Source: Paracoccus sp. UBA889
GTDB taxonomy: Bacteria > Pseudomonadota > Alphaproteobacteria > Rhodobacterales > Rhodobacteraceae
Reading direction: 5' to 3'
NCBI GenBank assembly: GCA_002294185.1
Contig: DBFD01000076.1
Location: forward strand, 11,361-75,360
Length of the DNA stretch: 64,000 nucleotides
Numbering within the stretch: the stretch's first letter is position 1; each line of letters opens with the position of its first letter. A program made the position numbers and the translations under genes. This document shows positions 36,998 through 45,519 of the stretch, one piece after another. The notes below the pieces were generated by a model. That model saw only the letters and a list, made by a program, of their open reading frames with translations. It was not told where the DNA came from and did no database searches.

Positions 36998-37818
36998 GCG
37001 CGCGGCGTGACGATGCCACGCCCGGCCCTCTGGGCCCGTGGCAATATGTGCAGAACGCCCTGTTCTATCTGCATATCGCGCTGGCGACGGTCACCTACGG
37101 CCTGTTCGGCCTGCCGCTGGTGGCGTTTGGCGGCGCCAGGGGGGCAAACCGTGTCGCGACGGCCTGGATCGGCCATCTGCTGTGGGCCGCGCGTCTGCAT
37201 CTGGGCGTGTCCTGCGAGGTGCGCGGCACGGCGCCCACCGGCGATTGCATCGTCGCGGCCAAGCATCAGTGTTTTCTCGACATTCTGGTGCTGGCCCATG
37301 CCCTGCCGCGCCGTGCCTTCATCATGAAGCGCGAGGTGATGCGGGTTCCCGTCATGGGCTGGTATGCGTGGAAGGTGGGTTGCATCCCGATCGACCGCAG
37401 CAAGGGACGCGATGCCCTGCGCGCGATCTCGGCCACCATCAACCAGCGGCTTGCGGGTGACGGACTGGGCCAGCTGATCATCTATCCCGAAGGCACGCGG
37501 ACGCGCCCGGGCGAGCGGCGCAACTACAAGCATGGCGTCGCCACGATCCGGGCCGCGACGGATCTGCCGGTGGTCCCGGTCGCGGTGAATACCGGCCTGT
37601 TCTGGCCGCGAAAGGGCTGGGGTATCCGGCCGGGCCGCCCGGTGGTCGAATTCCTGCCGGTGATCGATACCGGGGTCCCGCCCGAAGGTTTCCTGCCCCG
37701 GCTGGAGGCCGAGATCGAAACCCATTCCGATCGTCTGATGGAACAGGCAGGCTTCACGCTGCCATCGGGCCGCGAGGCCGATCCCCTGCACGAGCCGCGC
37801 CCCCCCTTCGCGGACTGA
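36994..37818 (+). CDS. plsC: 1-acyl-sn-glycerol-3-phosphate acyltransferase
   Basis: The 274-residue membrane-bound enzyme acylates lysophosphatidic acid to phosphatidic acid. The catalytic H-x4-D is His91-Asp96 in KHQCFLD. The substrate-binding YPEGTR is at 165-170. One to two N-terminal helices (about 24-47 and 55-70) anchor it. Its ATG overlaps the ftsX stop (ATGA), tying membrane-lipid synthesis to the division pair. The last 15 residues are Pro-rich and not conserved. Several PlsC paralogues are usual in these bacteria, so the acyl preference is unknown. Confidence 0.92.
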   Translation: MSARRDDATPGPLGPWQYVQNALFYLHIALATVTYGLFGLPLVAFGGARGANRVATAWIGHLLWAARLHLGVSCEVRGTAPTGDCIVAAKHQCFLDILVLAHALPRRAFIMKREVMRVPVMGWYAWKVGCIPIDRSKGRDALRAISATINQRLAGDGLGQLIIYPEGTRTRPGERRNYKHGVATIRAATDLPVVPVAVNTGLFWPRKGWGIRPGRPVVEFLPVIDTGVPPEGFLPRLEAEIETHSDRLMEQAGFTLPSGREADPLHEPRPPFAD

Positions 37819-37852
37819 CGCGGCGGGGCGGCGCCAAGATATGGGGGACGAC

Positions 37853-38803
37853 ATGACGGCGGGTCTTGAGGCAAGGCGCAGCATCTTTCACGGCCTTTCG
37901 GCCTTTCCGATCACGCCCGCCGATACTGCGGGCCGGATCGAGGCCGCGGCATTGGGTGCCATCCTGGAGCGGCTGGCCTCGGCCGGGGTCGATTCGATCG
38001 GACTTCTGGGCAGCACCGGCAGCTACATGTATCTGGATCGGGATCAGCGACGCCGCGCGCTGCGGGTCGCGGTCGACCGGCTGGGCGGCAGCACGCCCCT
38101 GATCGTCGGCGTCGGCGCGATGCGTACCGACGAGGCACGGGCTCTGGCGCTGGACGCGGCTGACTGCGGGGCGGACGGCCTGCTGCTGGCACCGGTTTCC
38201 TACACACCGCTGACCGAGGACGAGGTGTTCGCGCATTTCCAGGCTGTGGCAGAGGCCAGCGATCTGCCGCTTTGCATCTACAACAATCCCGGCACGACGC
38301 ATTTCACCTTTGGCCCGACCCTGCTGGCCCGGCTGGCCGGCCTGCCACGGGTCCGGGCGGTCAAGATGCCGCTGCCGCCCGGCGGCGATCATCGGGCCGA
38401 GATCGCGCGATTGCGGGCCGCCGCGCCGGAAGGTTTTTCCGTCGGCTACAGCGGCGATTGGGGATGCAGCGCCGCGCTGCTGTCGGGGGCCGATGCCTGG
38501 TTCAGCGTGGTGGCGGGAATTCTGCCCCGTCCGGCTCTGGATCTGGCTCGCGCGGCGCAAGCGGGCCGCCGCGACGAGGTGGCGCGGATCGAGGCCGGTT
38601 TCGCGCCGCTCTGGTCGCTGTTCCAGCGCCATGGCAGCCTGCGCGTGGTTCATGCCATCGCCAATCATCTCGGGCTCACCGATGCCCAGCCGCCGCGCCC
38701 GATCCTGCCGCTGGACGACCGGGCACGGGCAGACACGATCCGCGCCATCCGGCCCCTGATCGAGATCCGAGCGCGGCCCGGTCCGGGCAATCGTTGCCCC
38801 TAG
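37853..38803 (+). CDS. DapA-like (N-acetylneuraminate lyase superfamily) aldolase
   Basis: The 316-residue TIM barrel is related to dihydrodipicolinate synthase. The Schiff-base Lys171 (RAVKMPLPP) and Tyr143 (CIYNNPGTT) are present. The usual GTTGE loop is replaced by GSTGS (53-57), so the family Glu is lost. That argues against true DapA and for another 2-keto-acid lyase or synthase. I start at ATG 37853 because GGGGGA is well spaced; ATG 37841 adds four residues. It follows plsC by 34 bp. Its stop shares a CTAG tetramer with glcF. The substrate is not visible. Confidence 0.8.
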   Translation: MTAGLEARRSIFHGLSAFPITPADTAGRIEAAALGAILERLASAGVDSIGLLGSTGSYMYLDRDQRRRALRVAVDRLGGSTPLIVGVGAMRTDEARALALDAADCGADGLLLAPVSYTPLTEDEVFAHFQAVAEASDLPLCIYNNPGTTHFTFGPTLLARLAGLPRVRAVKMPLPPGGDHRAEIARLRAAAPEGFSVGYSGDWGCSAALLSGADAWFSVVAGILPRPALDLARAAQAGRRDEVARIEAGFAPLWSLFQRHGSLRVVHAIANHLGLTDAQPPRPILPLDDRARADTIRAIRPLIEIRARPGPGNRCP

Positions 38804-40092
38804 GTGATCGGCAGCCCACGCGGGCGCGGGCCCCCGGTGGCCCAGTCCAGCAATTGCACGGTATGGACGACCGGAACGCCGGCCTCGCCGCCGATCTGCA
38901 TCATGCAGCCGATATTGCCCGCGCTGATGACCTGCGGCGACAGCGCCTTCAGCGTCGCGACCTTGCGTTCCTTCAACTGCGCCGAGATGGCGGGCTGCAT
39001 CAGGTTGTAGGTTCCGGCCGAACCGCAGCAGATATGCGAATCCTTCGGCTCCAGCACGGTAAAGCCGGCCGCCGCCAGCAGATCCTTGGGCGCGCTGCGA
39101 ATCTGTTGGCCGTGTTGCAGCGAACAGGCCGCGTGATAGGCCACGCGCAGCGGCGCGGCGCGGGTGGCGTCACGCAGGCCAAGTTCGGTCATCACCTCGG
39201 TGATGTCCCTGGCCAGGCCGGCCACGCGGGCCGCATCCCCGGCCAGCGCGTCGTTGCGGAACATGTGACCGTAATCCTTCACCGTGGTTCCGCAGCCCGA
39301 GGTGTTGATGACCACGGCGTCCAGACCCTCGCCCTCGATCTCGGCTGTCAGCGCGGCGATATTGGCCGCGGCCGCGGCATGGCTTTCGCCGGTCCTGCCC
39401 ATGTGATGGGTCAGCGCCCCGCAACAGCCGATGCCGCGCGGGATCACCACCTCGCAGCCATGCCGGCGCAGCAGCCGGATCGTGGCGTCGTTGATATCCG
39501 TGTTCAGCGCCCGCTGCGCGCAGCCGGTCAGCAGGGCGACGCGCCGGCGGCGCGGGCCATCCGCCGGGAAGACCTGCGGCTCGTCGTTGCGGCTGGGCGG
39601 GGGAATCTCGGACGGCGCCATGTCCAGCATCGCGCGCAGGCGCGCATCGGGAACCAGCCGCCGGAACGGGCGCGCGATCCTGGCGCCCAGCAGGGCCAGC
39701 CGGAAGCGCCCCGGATAGGGCAGGATCCGCGACAGGATCCAGCGCAGCGCCCGATCGGACCAGGGACGGCGATAGGTCTGTTCGATATAGGCGCGCGCAT
39801 GATCGACCAGATGCATGTAATGCACGCCCGAGGGACAGGTGGTCATGCAGGACAGGCAGGACAGGCAGCGGTCGATGTGCAGAACGGTTCTGGCATCGGG
39901 CACCTTGCCGTTTTCCAGCATGTCCTTGATCAGGTAGATGCGGCCGCGCGGGCTGTCCAGTTCGTCGCCCAGCACCTTGTAGGTCGGGCATGTCGCGGTG
40001 CAGAAGCCGCAATGGACGCAGGATCGCAGGATCTGGTTGCTGCGCGCGGTGTCCGGGTCGGCAAGCTGGTCGGGGGTGAAGTTGGTCTGCAT
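38800..40092 (-). CDS. glcF: Glycolate oxidase iron-sulfur subunit
   Basis: The 430-residue subunit carries two [4Fe-4S] sites: Cys25, 28, 31, 35 (CVHCGFCTATC) and Cys76, 79, 82, 86 (CLSCLSCMTTC). Two CCG domains follow (GIGCCGALTHH; ICCGSAGTYN). It passes electrons from GlcD/GlcE toward the quinone pool. It is last in glcD-glcE-glcF, with one base between the glcE stop and its ATG. The enzyme oxidises glycolate to glyoxylate, useful for clearing phosphoglycolate-derived or environmental glycolate. Confidence 0.94.
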   Translation of the reverse strand: MQTNFTPDQLADPDTARSNQILRSCVHCGFCTATCPTYKVLGDELDSPRGRIYLIKDMLENGKVPDARTVLHIDRCLSCLSCMTTCPSGVHYMHLVDHARAYIEQTYRRPWSDRALRWILSRILPYPGRFRLALLGARIARPFRRLVPDARLRAMLDMAPSEIPPPSRNDEPQVFPADGPRRRRVALLTGCAQRALNTDINDATIRLLRRHGCEVVIPRGIGCCGALTHHMGRTGESHAAAAANIAALTAEIEGEGLDAVVINTSGCGTTVKDYGHMFRNDALAGDAARVAGLARDITEVMTELGLRDATRAAPLRVAYHAACSLQHGQQIRSAPKDLLAAAGFTVLEPKDSHICCGSAGTYNLMQPAISAQLKERKVATLKALSPQVISAGNIGCMMQIGGEAGVPVVHTVQLLDWATGGPRPRGLPIT

Positions 40093-40093
40093 G

Positions 40094-41224
40094 TCAGCGG
40101 TCCATCAGGCCGGAATTGAAAATGCCCGCCGGGTCGAAGACCTGACGCAACCCTGCCGACAGTGCCGCCAGCTTGCCCGCAAGCGGCGGAAAGGCCGGCC
40201 CGTCCAGCCCGGCGCGCCGGATCAGCGTGGCGTGGCCCCGATGGCAGGCGGCGCGCACCGTCCCTGCGTCGCCCGGCCCAGCATACCAGATCAGCCCGCC
40301 GCCCCAATCCAGCGAGACCTGCCCGCCGGTCGCCGTCAAAGCGGTGCAGATCGCCGGCGCATCGCCGGGTTTCGCCAGGATCCGCCATAACGGCATCTTG
40401 CCCGCGAAATGCGCGACATCGCGCAGATCGCGCCACAGCCGGGCGGTTTCGCCGGCGTCCAGAACCTCGATCCGCCGGTCGCCGAACATCGCCGCCAGCC
40501 GGTCGCGGCGGTAGGCCACCTGCCTGTCCAGGCCCTCGATCCGCAGGAAGGCCGCGCCGTCGCGAAACGCCGCGCCAGAGACCTCGAACGGGGTCGCCAG
40601 CGCCTGCGAGGAAATGCGCACGGCATCGGTCACGTCCAGACCATGGAAGGCCAGCGTGGCCGAGGCCGGGGCCAGCGGCAGCGTCTTCAGCGCCACCTGG
40701 GTCAGGACGCCCAGCGTGCCGAAGGATCCGGCCAGCAGCTTTGACAGATCCAGCCCGGTGACGTTCTTCATCACCCGGCCGCCATTCTTCAACATGCGGC
40801 CCTGCCCATCGACGAAGCGCACGCCCAGAAGATGATCGCGACAGGCCCCCGCGCGCAGCCGCCGCGGCCCCGAGGCATTGGCGGCGACCACGCCGCCGAT
40901 CGTCGGCGTGCCCTCGGTCCCAAGCACGCCACGCATGTCCGGCGGTTCGAAGGCCAGCGCCTGTCCTTCGGCGGCCAGCATCGACTGGATGTCGGGCAGC
41001 GGCGTGCCCGCGCGGGCGATCAGCGTCATCTCGCCCGGCTCGTAGGTCACGACGCCCGACAGCCCGGCCGTGTTCAGACGCGGGCGGTTCATGGTCATCT
41101 CGACCCGGGTGCCGCCGCCCGCGATGCGCAGGCGCCGCTGCCGGGCAAAGCAATCGGCGACGAGGCCGGTCAGATCGGACTCGCTGGCCGGGGCCAGATC
41201 GTCGCGGGTCAGCGTCTCGCTCAT
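40094..41224 (-). CDS. glcE: Glycolate oxidase FAD-binding subunit GlcE
   Basis: This 376-residue FAD/PCMH-type protein pairs with GlcD. The N-terminal FAD segment has RIAGGGTRVEM, LIARAGTPLPDIQ and a Gly-rich GTEGTPTIGGVVAANASGP. The second half aligns with the FAD-oxidase C-terminal region and ends RQVFDPAGIFNSG. GlcE lacks the full substrate-oxidising site of GlcD and is thought to stabilise the complex. Its ATG overlaps the glcD stop by four bases. Confidence 0.92.
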   Translation of the reverse strand: MSETLTRDDLAPASESDLTGLVADCFARQRRLRIAGGGTRVEMTMNRPRLNTAGLSGVVTYEPGEMTLIARAGTPLPDIQSMLAAEGQALAFEPPDMRGVLGTEGTPTIGGVVAANASGPRRLRAGACRDHLLGVRFVDGQGRMLKNGGRVMKNVTGLDLSKLLAGSFGTLGVLTQVALKTLPLAPASATLAFHGLDVTDAVRISSQALATPFEVSGAAFRDGAAFLRIEGLDRQVAYRRDRLAAMFGDRRIEVLDAGETARLWRDLRDVAHFAGKMPLWRILAKPGDAPAICTALTATGGQVSLDWGGGLIWYAGPGDAGTVRAACHRGHATLIRRAGLDGPAFPPLAGKLAALSAGLRQVFDPAGIFNSGLMDR

Positions 41225-42672
41225 TCGGCGGCCCTGCTGCGGTGGCTGGCGCTGCTGTCCAGCGGGAATACCTTCGACGGGTTCAGAAGCCAGCCGGGAT
41301 CGAACAGATCCTTCACCTCCATCTGGATCGCCAGATCGGCGGCATCGTATTGGCTGGTCATCAGGTCGCGCTTTTCGACGCCGACGCCATGTTCGCCGGT
41401 CAGGCAGCCGCCGACCTCGACACACAGGCGCAGGATGTCGGCGCCCATCGCCTCGGCCCGTTCCAGCTGGCCGGGTTGGTTGGCGTCGAACAGGATCAGC
41501 GGATGCATGTTGCCGTCGCCCGCGTGGAAGACGTTGGCGACCTCCAGCCCGTGCTGACGCGACAATTCCCCGATCCGACGCAGGGTATGGGGCAACTGTC
41601 CCACCGGCACCGTGCCGTCAAGACAGATGTAGTCGCCCAGCCGCCCCATCGCGCCGAAGGCCGATTTGCGGCCCTTCCAGATCGCCAGCGCCTCGTCGGC
41701 ATTGCGGCTTTCGCGGAATTCGACCGGGTTCAGCGCATCGGCGATCTGGCGGATGCGGGCCAGCTGGTCGGCGATCTCGTCGGGCGATCCCTCGACCTCG
41801 ACGATCAGCACGGCGGCGCAATCGGGATAGCCGGCATGGGCGAAATCCTCGACCGCGCGCAGGCAGGGTTCGTCCATGTATTCGATGGCGACGGGCAACA
41901 CGCCCGACCGGATGATGTTGGCGACGCATTGCCCGGCGATTTCGGCGTCGTCAAAGCCGATCAGGACCGGACGCGCGCCCTCGGGGCGGGGCAGGATCTT
42001 CAGGATCGCCTCGGTCACGATGCCCAGCTGACCTTCCGAGCCGCAGAACAGGCCCAGAAGGTCCAGCCCGGCAGGCCCGGATTCGGGGCCGCCCAGTTCC
42101 ACGATCTCGCCGGTCGAAAGGACCACCGTCGCGCCCATCAGGTTGTTGGTGGTGACCCCGTATTTCAGGCAATGCGCGCCGCCGGAATTCATCGCGATGT
42201 TGCCCGCGATGGTGCAGGCCAGTTGCGATGACGGGTCCGGCGCGTAGAAGAAGCCCTCGGGTTCAAGCTCGGCGCTGACCGACAGGTTGGTGACGCCGGA
42301 TTGCACGCGGATGAAGCGGTTCTCGGTGTCGATGTCCAGAAAGGCATTCAGCCGCATCGTCCCGATCACGACGCAATCGGCCGTGGGCAGCGCCCCCCCG
42401 GCCAGCGAGGTGCCTGCCCCGCGTGGCACGACCGGCACCCCCAGGCGATGGCAGACGCGCATTGCCGCCGCCACCTCGTCGGTGGACCGCGGCAGAACCA
42501 CCGCCAGCGGCGCGCAGCGATAGGCGGTCAGCGCGTCGCATTCATAGGCCCGCGTCTCTTCGAGGTCGGCGATCACGGCGTCGTCCGGCAGGGCGCCGCG
42601 CAGGGCCGCAACGATCTGGGACTTGCGGGCGATCACCGCCGGATCGGGCGGTGGCATCAGGATCGTGGACAT
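41221..42672 (-). CDS. glcD: Glycolate oxidase catalytic FAD subunit GlcD
   Basis: The 483-residue FAD enzyme oxidises glycolate (or D-lactate) to the 2-oxo acid. The FAD-binding PCMH domain contains VVPRGAGTSLAGGALP, then AGNIAMNSGGAHCLKYG. The C-terminal cap ends VFHAGDGNMHP and GEHGVGVEKRDL, with the His residues of the active site. First gene of the unit, starting 117 bp from the divergent GntR gene. An operator-like palindrome overlaps its predicted promoter. Confidence 0.95.
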   Translation of the reverse strand: MSTILMPPPDPAVIARKSQIVAALRGALPDDAVIADLEETRAYECDALTAYRCAPLAVVLPRSTDEVAAAMRVCHRLGVPVVPRGAGTSLAGGALPTADCVVIGTMRLNAFLDIDTENRFIRVQSGVTNLSVSAELEPEGFFYAPDPSSQLACTIAGNIAMNSGGAHCLKYGVTTNNLMGATVVLSTGEIVELGGPESGPAGLDLLGLFCGSEGQLGIVTEAILKILPRPEGARPVLIGFDDAEIAGQCVANIIRSGVLPVAIEYMDEPCLRAVEDFAHAGYPDCAAVLIVEVEGSPDEIADQLARIRQIADALNPVEFRESRNADEALAIWKGRKSAFGAMGRLGDYICLDGTVPVGQLPHTLRRIGELSRQHGLEVANVFHAGDGNMHPLILFDANQPGQLERAEAMGADILRLCVEVGGCLTGEHGVGVEKRDLMTSQYDAADLAIQMEVKDLFDPGWLLNPSKVFPLDSSASHRSRAAE

Positions 42673-42688
42673 GGGCCTTCCTCCCTTC

Positions 42689-42715
42689 GGTCAATCTTGG
42701 TAAATTAAATTGACC
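42689..42715. promoter_or_regulatory. Candidate GntR operator before glcDEF
   Basis: GGTCAAT (42689-42695) and ATTGACC (42709-42715) form a perfect 7-bp inverted repeat with 13 nt between, in an AT-rich pocket. An inner TGGT-N11-ACCA resembles FadR-type half sites. It lies between glcD and the divergent regulator. Confidence 0.55.
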
Positions 42716-42726
42716 ATCGCTGTCAA
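42698..42726 (-). promoter_or_regulatory. Predicted glcD promoter
   Basis: On the minus strand a perfect TTGACA (42721-42726) is followed 17-18 nt later by TTACCA/TACCAA. The spacer and -10 are covered by the operator, so binding would block polymerase. Confidence 0.4.
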
Positions 42727-42789
42727 TGTGCCGGTCTTCCGGTTGCAGCGCAGAGCGTTTCGTCAAAGGATGCCCCAGCCCGGCCCATC

Positions 42790-43587
42790 ATGCGAGTCCC
42801 GATGTCCGATCCCAGCATCAAGCCCGAACGCGCCGCCGATTCTGTCGCGCGGCATCTGGAAACGCTGATCCTCGAAGGTTCGCTGCGCCCCGGAGAGGCG
42901 CTGCTGCCCGAACGCGATCTGGCCCTGGCGCTGGAGGTGTCGCGGCCGACCCTGCGCGAGGCCTTGAAGATGCTGGCGGATCGCGGGCTGCTGGAGCCTG
43001 TCAGGGGCCGCGGGATCCGCGTGGCGTCGCTGGGTCGCGAGGCGATCGCGGATCCGCTGATGGCCTTGCTGGAGGCGCGGCCCGACGTGGCCGACGACTA
43101 CCTCGAATTTCGCGGCATCGTCGAAAGCCAGGCGGCGGCGATGGCGGCGGAACGGGCGAACCGGGTCGATCTGGACCTGATCCGCGCCTGTCTGGACCGG
43201 ATCGACGCGGCCCATGCGGGTGGCGATCCCGACGACGAGGCAGCGGCCGATGCGGCCCTGCATCAGAACATCTGCGAGGCCAGCCACAACCTGGTCCTGT
43301 TGCAGATCATGCGGGCGCTGTCGGGCAATCTGCGCAGCGACGTGACAAAGAACCGCGCGCGCCTGTTCGCCCTGCCCGCGATCCGCGATTTGCTGCGCGA
43401 CCAGCACCGGGCCATCGCGCAGGCGATTCTGGATCGCGACCCGGCACGCGCGCGAAACGCCGCGCAGACGCATCTGGATTACGTGCGCGAGGCCGTGCTT
43501 GGCATCGAGGCGGCCGAGGCCCGGCTTGACCTGTCGCTGCGACGCTCGCGCAGCGGCGGGCTGGGCCGGCGCCCCGGCGGCGCCTAA
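42790..43587 (+). CDS. FadR-type GntR regulator, likely of glycolate oxidase
   Basis: The 265-residue regulator has a GntR winged helix (residues about 15-80: LETLILEGSLRPGEALLPERDLALALEVSRPTLREAL, RGRGIRVA) and an FCD ligand domain with metal-binding candidates (Asp/His in AALHQNICEASHNL). It resembles GlcC, which responds to glycolate. Position, divergence and the inverted repeat point to control of glcDEF. ATG 42790 or 42802 could be the start. The stop shares CTAA with the convergent tctA. Confidence 0.88.
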   Translation: MRVPMSDPSIKPERAADSVARHLETLILEGSLRPGEALLPERDLALALEVSRPTLREALKMLADRGLLEPVRGRGIRVASLGREAIADPLMALLEARPDVADDYLEFRGIVESQAAAMAAERANRVDLDLIRACLDRIDAAHAGGDPDDEAAADAALHQNICEASHNLVLLQIMRALSGNLRSDVTKNRARLFALPAIRDLLRDQHRAIAQAILDRDPARARNAAQTHLDYVREAVLGIEAAEARLDLSLRRSRSGGLGRRPGGA

Positions 43588-45086
43588 TCCTCGGTTTCGG
43601 GGATCGGCATCATCCGGCGCCGCGACAGCCACAGCGACAGGGCCAGAAAGGCCGCCGTCAGCGCATAGATCGCCAGCGCGATCGGGCTTTGCAGCAGGAT
43701 CAGGAAATCCCCGCCCGAGATGGACAGCGCCCGGCGCAGGTTGTTTTCCATGTCCATGCCCAGCAGCAGGCCCAGAACCACCGGCACCAGCGAGAAATCC
43801 AGCTTGCGCAACACGAAGCCCAGAATTCCGAAGCCGACCATCACCATCAGGTCGAACGCCGCATGGGTGATGGCATAGACGCCCAGATAGCTGATCGCGA
43901 CGACCAGCGGCATCAGGCCCCAGGCGGGCAGGCCCAGCACGCGGGTGAACAGGCCGATCAGCGGCAGGTTCAGCACCAACAGCACGAAATTCGCCAGATA
44001 CAGCGCCGCAACCAGACCCCAGACCAGATCCGGGCTGCGCTGGAACAGCAGCGGCCCCGGCTGGATGTTCAGCGAGATCAGCATGGCCAGCATCACCGCA
44101 GTCGTCCCCGATCCCGGCACGCCCAGCGTCAGCATCGGGATCAATGCTCCGCCGCTGGCCGCGTTGTTGCCGGCCTCGGGCGCGGCGACACCGCGCGGAT
44201 CGCCCTTGCCGAAGGTGCCCTTGTCGCTGATCCGCTTTTCGAAACTGTAGGACATGACCGCGCCCAGCGAGGCGCCCGCGCCGGGCAGGATACCGGCGAT
44301 GAAACCGATGATCGAGCCGCGAAAGGATGCGCCCAGCCCCTCCCTGATGCGGGAAAAGCGCGGAAAGACGCTGCCTTTCGGGACCAGCCCGCCGCCATGG
44401 GCCCGGGCTTCCAGGAAGAACAGGATCTCCGAGATGGCGAACAGGCCCACCAGCGCCACGATCGGATCGAACCCGTCATAAAGATTGAAGCTGCCGAACG
44501 TATAGCGGGCCACCCCGGTCGATGGGTCAAGGCCCACCGTCCCCAGCATCAGCCCCAGCAGCGCCGCCAGCAGCGTCTTGCGGGGATCGCTGCCGGTGAT
44601 GCCGCCGATCGTGGCGAAGGCCATCACATACAGCGCGAAGTAATCCGCCGGGCCGAAATAGATGGCGGCCTTGGCCAGCAGCGGCGCGAACAGGGTCAGC
44701 CCGATCGTGGCCAGCGTCGCGCCGATGAACGAGGCCACGCCCGAAATCGCCAGCGCGTCGGCCGCCTGACCCTTCCTCGCCATCGGAAAGCCGTCCAGGG
44801 TGGTCATGATCGCGGGCTCGTCACCCGGAATGTTCAGCAGGATCGCGCTGATCCGCCCGCCATACATGCAACCGTAATAGACCGCCGACAGCAGGATCAT
44901 CGACGAGGTGGCGTCCAGCCCGAAGGCGAAGGTCAGCGGAATCAGGATCGCCACGCCATTGACGGGCCCCAGCCCCGGCAGCGCGCCGATCAGCGTGCCG
45001 GCGAAACAGCCACCCACGATCAGCGCCAGATTGATCGGCAGCGCCGCGACGGCAAAGCCCGCCCAGAGCGAATTCAGAATGTCCAT
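43584..45086 (-). CDS. tctA: Tripartite tricarboxylate transporter, large permease subunit
   Basis: The 500-residue protein has 10-12 membrane helices and is the TctA permease. Characteristic segments are LPGLGPVNGVAILIPLTFA, GGRISAILLNIPGDEPAIMT, GILPGAGASLGAVMSYSFEK and MLTLGVPGSGTTAVMLAML. It moves an organic acid using the ion gradient, with TctB and the binding protein TctC. I start at ATG 45084-45086, one base after the tctB stop; the frame is open seven codons further. Order tctC-tctB-tctA is standard. Confidence 0.94.
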   Translation of the reverse strand: MDILNSLWAGFAVAALPINLALIVGGCFAGTLIGALPGLGPVNGVAILIPLTFAFGLDATSSMILLSAVYYGCMYGGRISAILLNIPGDEPAIMTTLDGFPMARKGQAADALAISGVASFIGATLATIGLTLFAPLLAKAAIYFGPADYFALYVMAFATIGGITGSDPRKTLLAALLGLMLGTVGLDPSTGVARYTFGSFNLYDGFDPIVALVGLFAISEILFFLEARAHGGGLVPKGSVFPRFSRIREGLGASFRGSIIGFIAGILPGAGASLGAVMSYSFEKRISDKGTFGKGDPRGVAAPEAGNNAASGGALIPMLTLGVPGSGTTAVMLAMLISLNIQPGPLLFQRSPDLVWGLVAALYLANFVLLVLNLPLIGLFTRVLGLPAWGLMPLVVAISYLGVYAITHAAFDLMVMVGFGILGFVLRKLDFSLVPVVLGLLLGMDMENNLRRALSISGGDFLILLQSPIALAIYALTAAFLALSLWLSRRRMMPIPETED

Positions 45087-45087
45087 C

Positions 45088-45519
45088 CTAGCCGAACCAC
45101 GTTCCAAGCAACGGCAGGGGCAGGCCCATCAGCCGGTCGAACAGAAGATAGAGGCCGGGCGCGGCGATACCGGCCGTCGCAAGGCCCGGCAGCACGGGCG
45201 CGCCCATCAGCAGGCCAAGACCCAGCACCGCCCCGAAGGTCGTGGGCACGAAGCCCGCGGGCTCCAGCAGCAGGGCATAGCCGATCAGGATCGCCATCGC
45301 CGCCGCCTGCCGCGCAAGGCCGGCCGAACCGGCCCATTCGGCGTTGTGGGCAGGCCAGATGATCAGCGTCAGGCCCAGCAGGATGGCCGGGATACCGATC
45401 ACGCGCGGAAAGATGGCAGGCCCCAGCGGATCGCCGAAGCCTGCCGTGTATCCGGCCGACAGCCAGACATAGCCGGCCGCCAGCACGAAAAAAGCCAGTC
45501 CGGCCAGCCGGTCTGTCAC
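45088..45519 (-). CDS. tctB: Tripartite tricarboxylate transporter, small permease subunit
   Basis: The 143-residue protein has four membrane helices. It opens DRLAGLAFFVLAAGYVWLSAGY and continues with the family's LGPAIFPRVIGIPAILLGLTL. TctB is the poorly conserved small permease that pairs with TctA. The start overlaps the tctC stop by four bases and tctA follows one base after its stop, so all three are translationally coupled. Confidence 0.9.
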   Translation of the reverse strand: MTDRLAGLAFFVLAAGYVWLSAGYTAGFGDPLGPAIFPRVIGIPAILLGLTLIIWPAHNAEWAGSAGLARQAAAMAILIGYALLLEPAGFVPTTFGAVLGLGLLMGAPVLPGLATAGIAAPGLYLLFDRLMGLPLPLLGTWFG

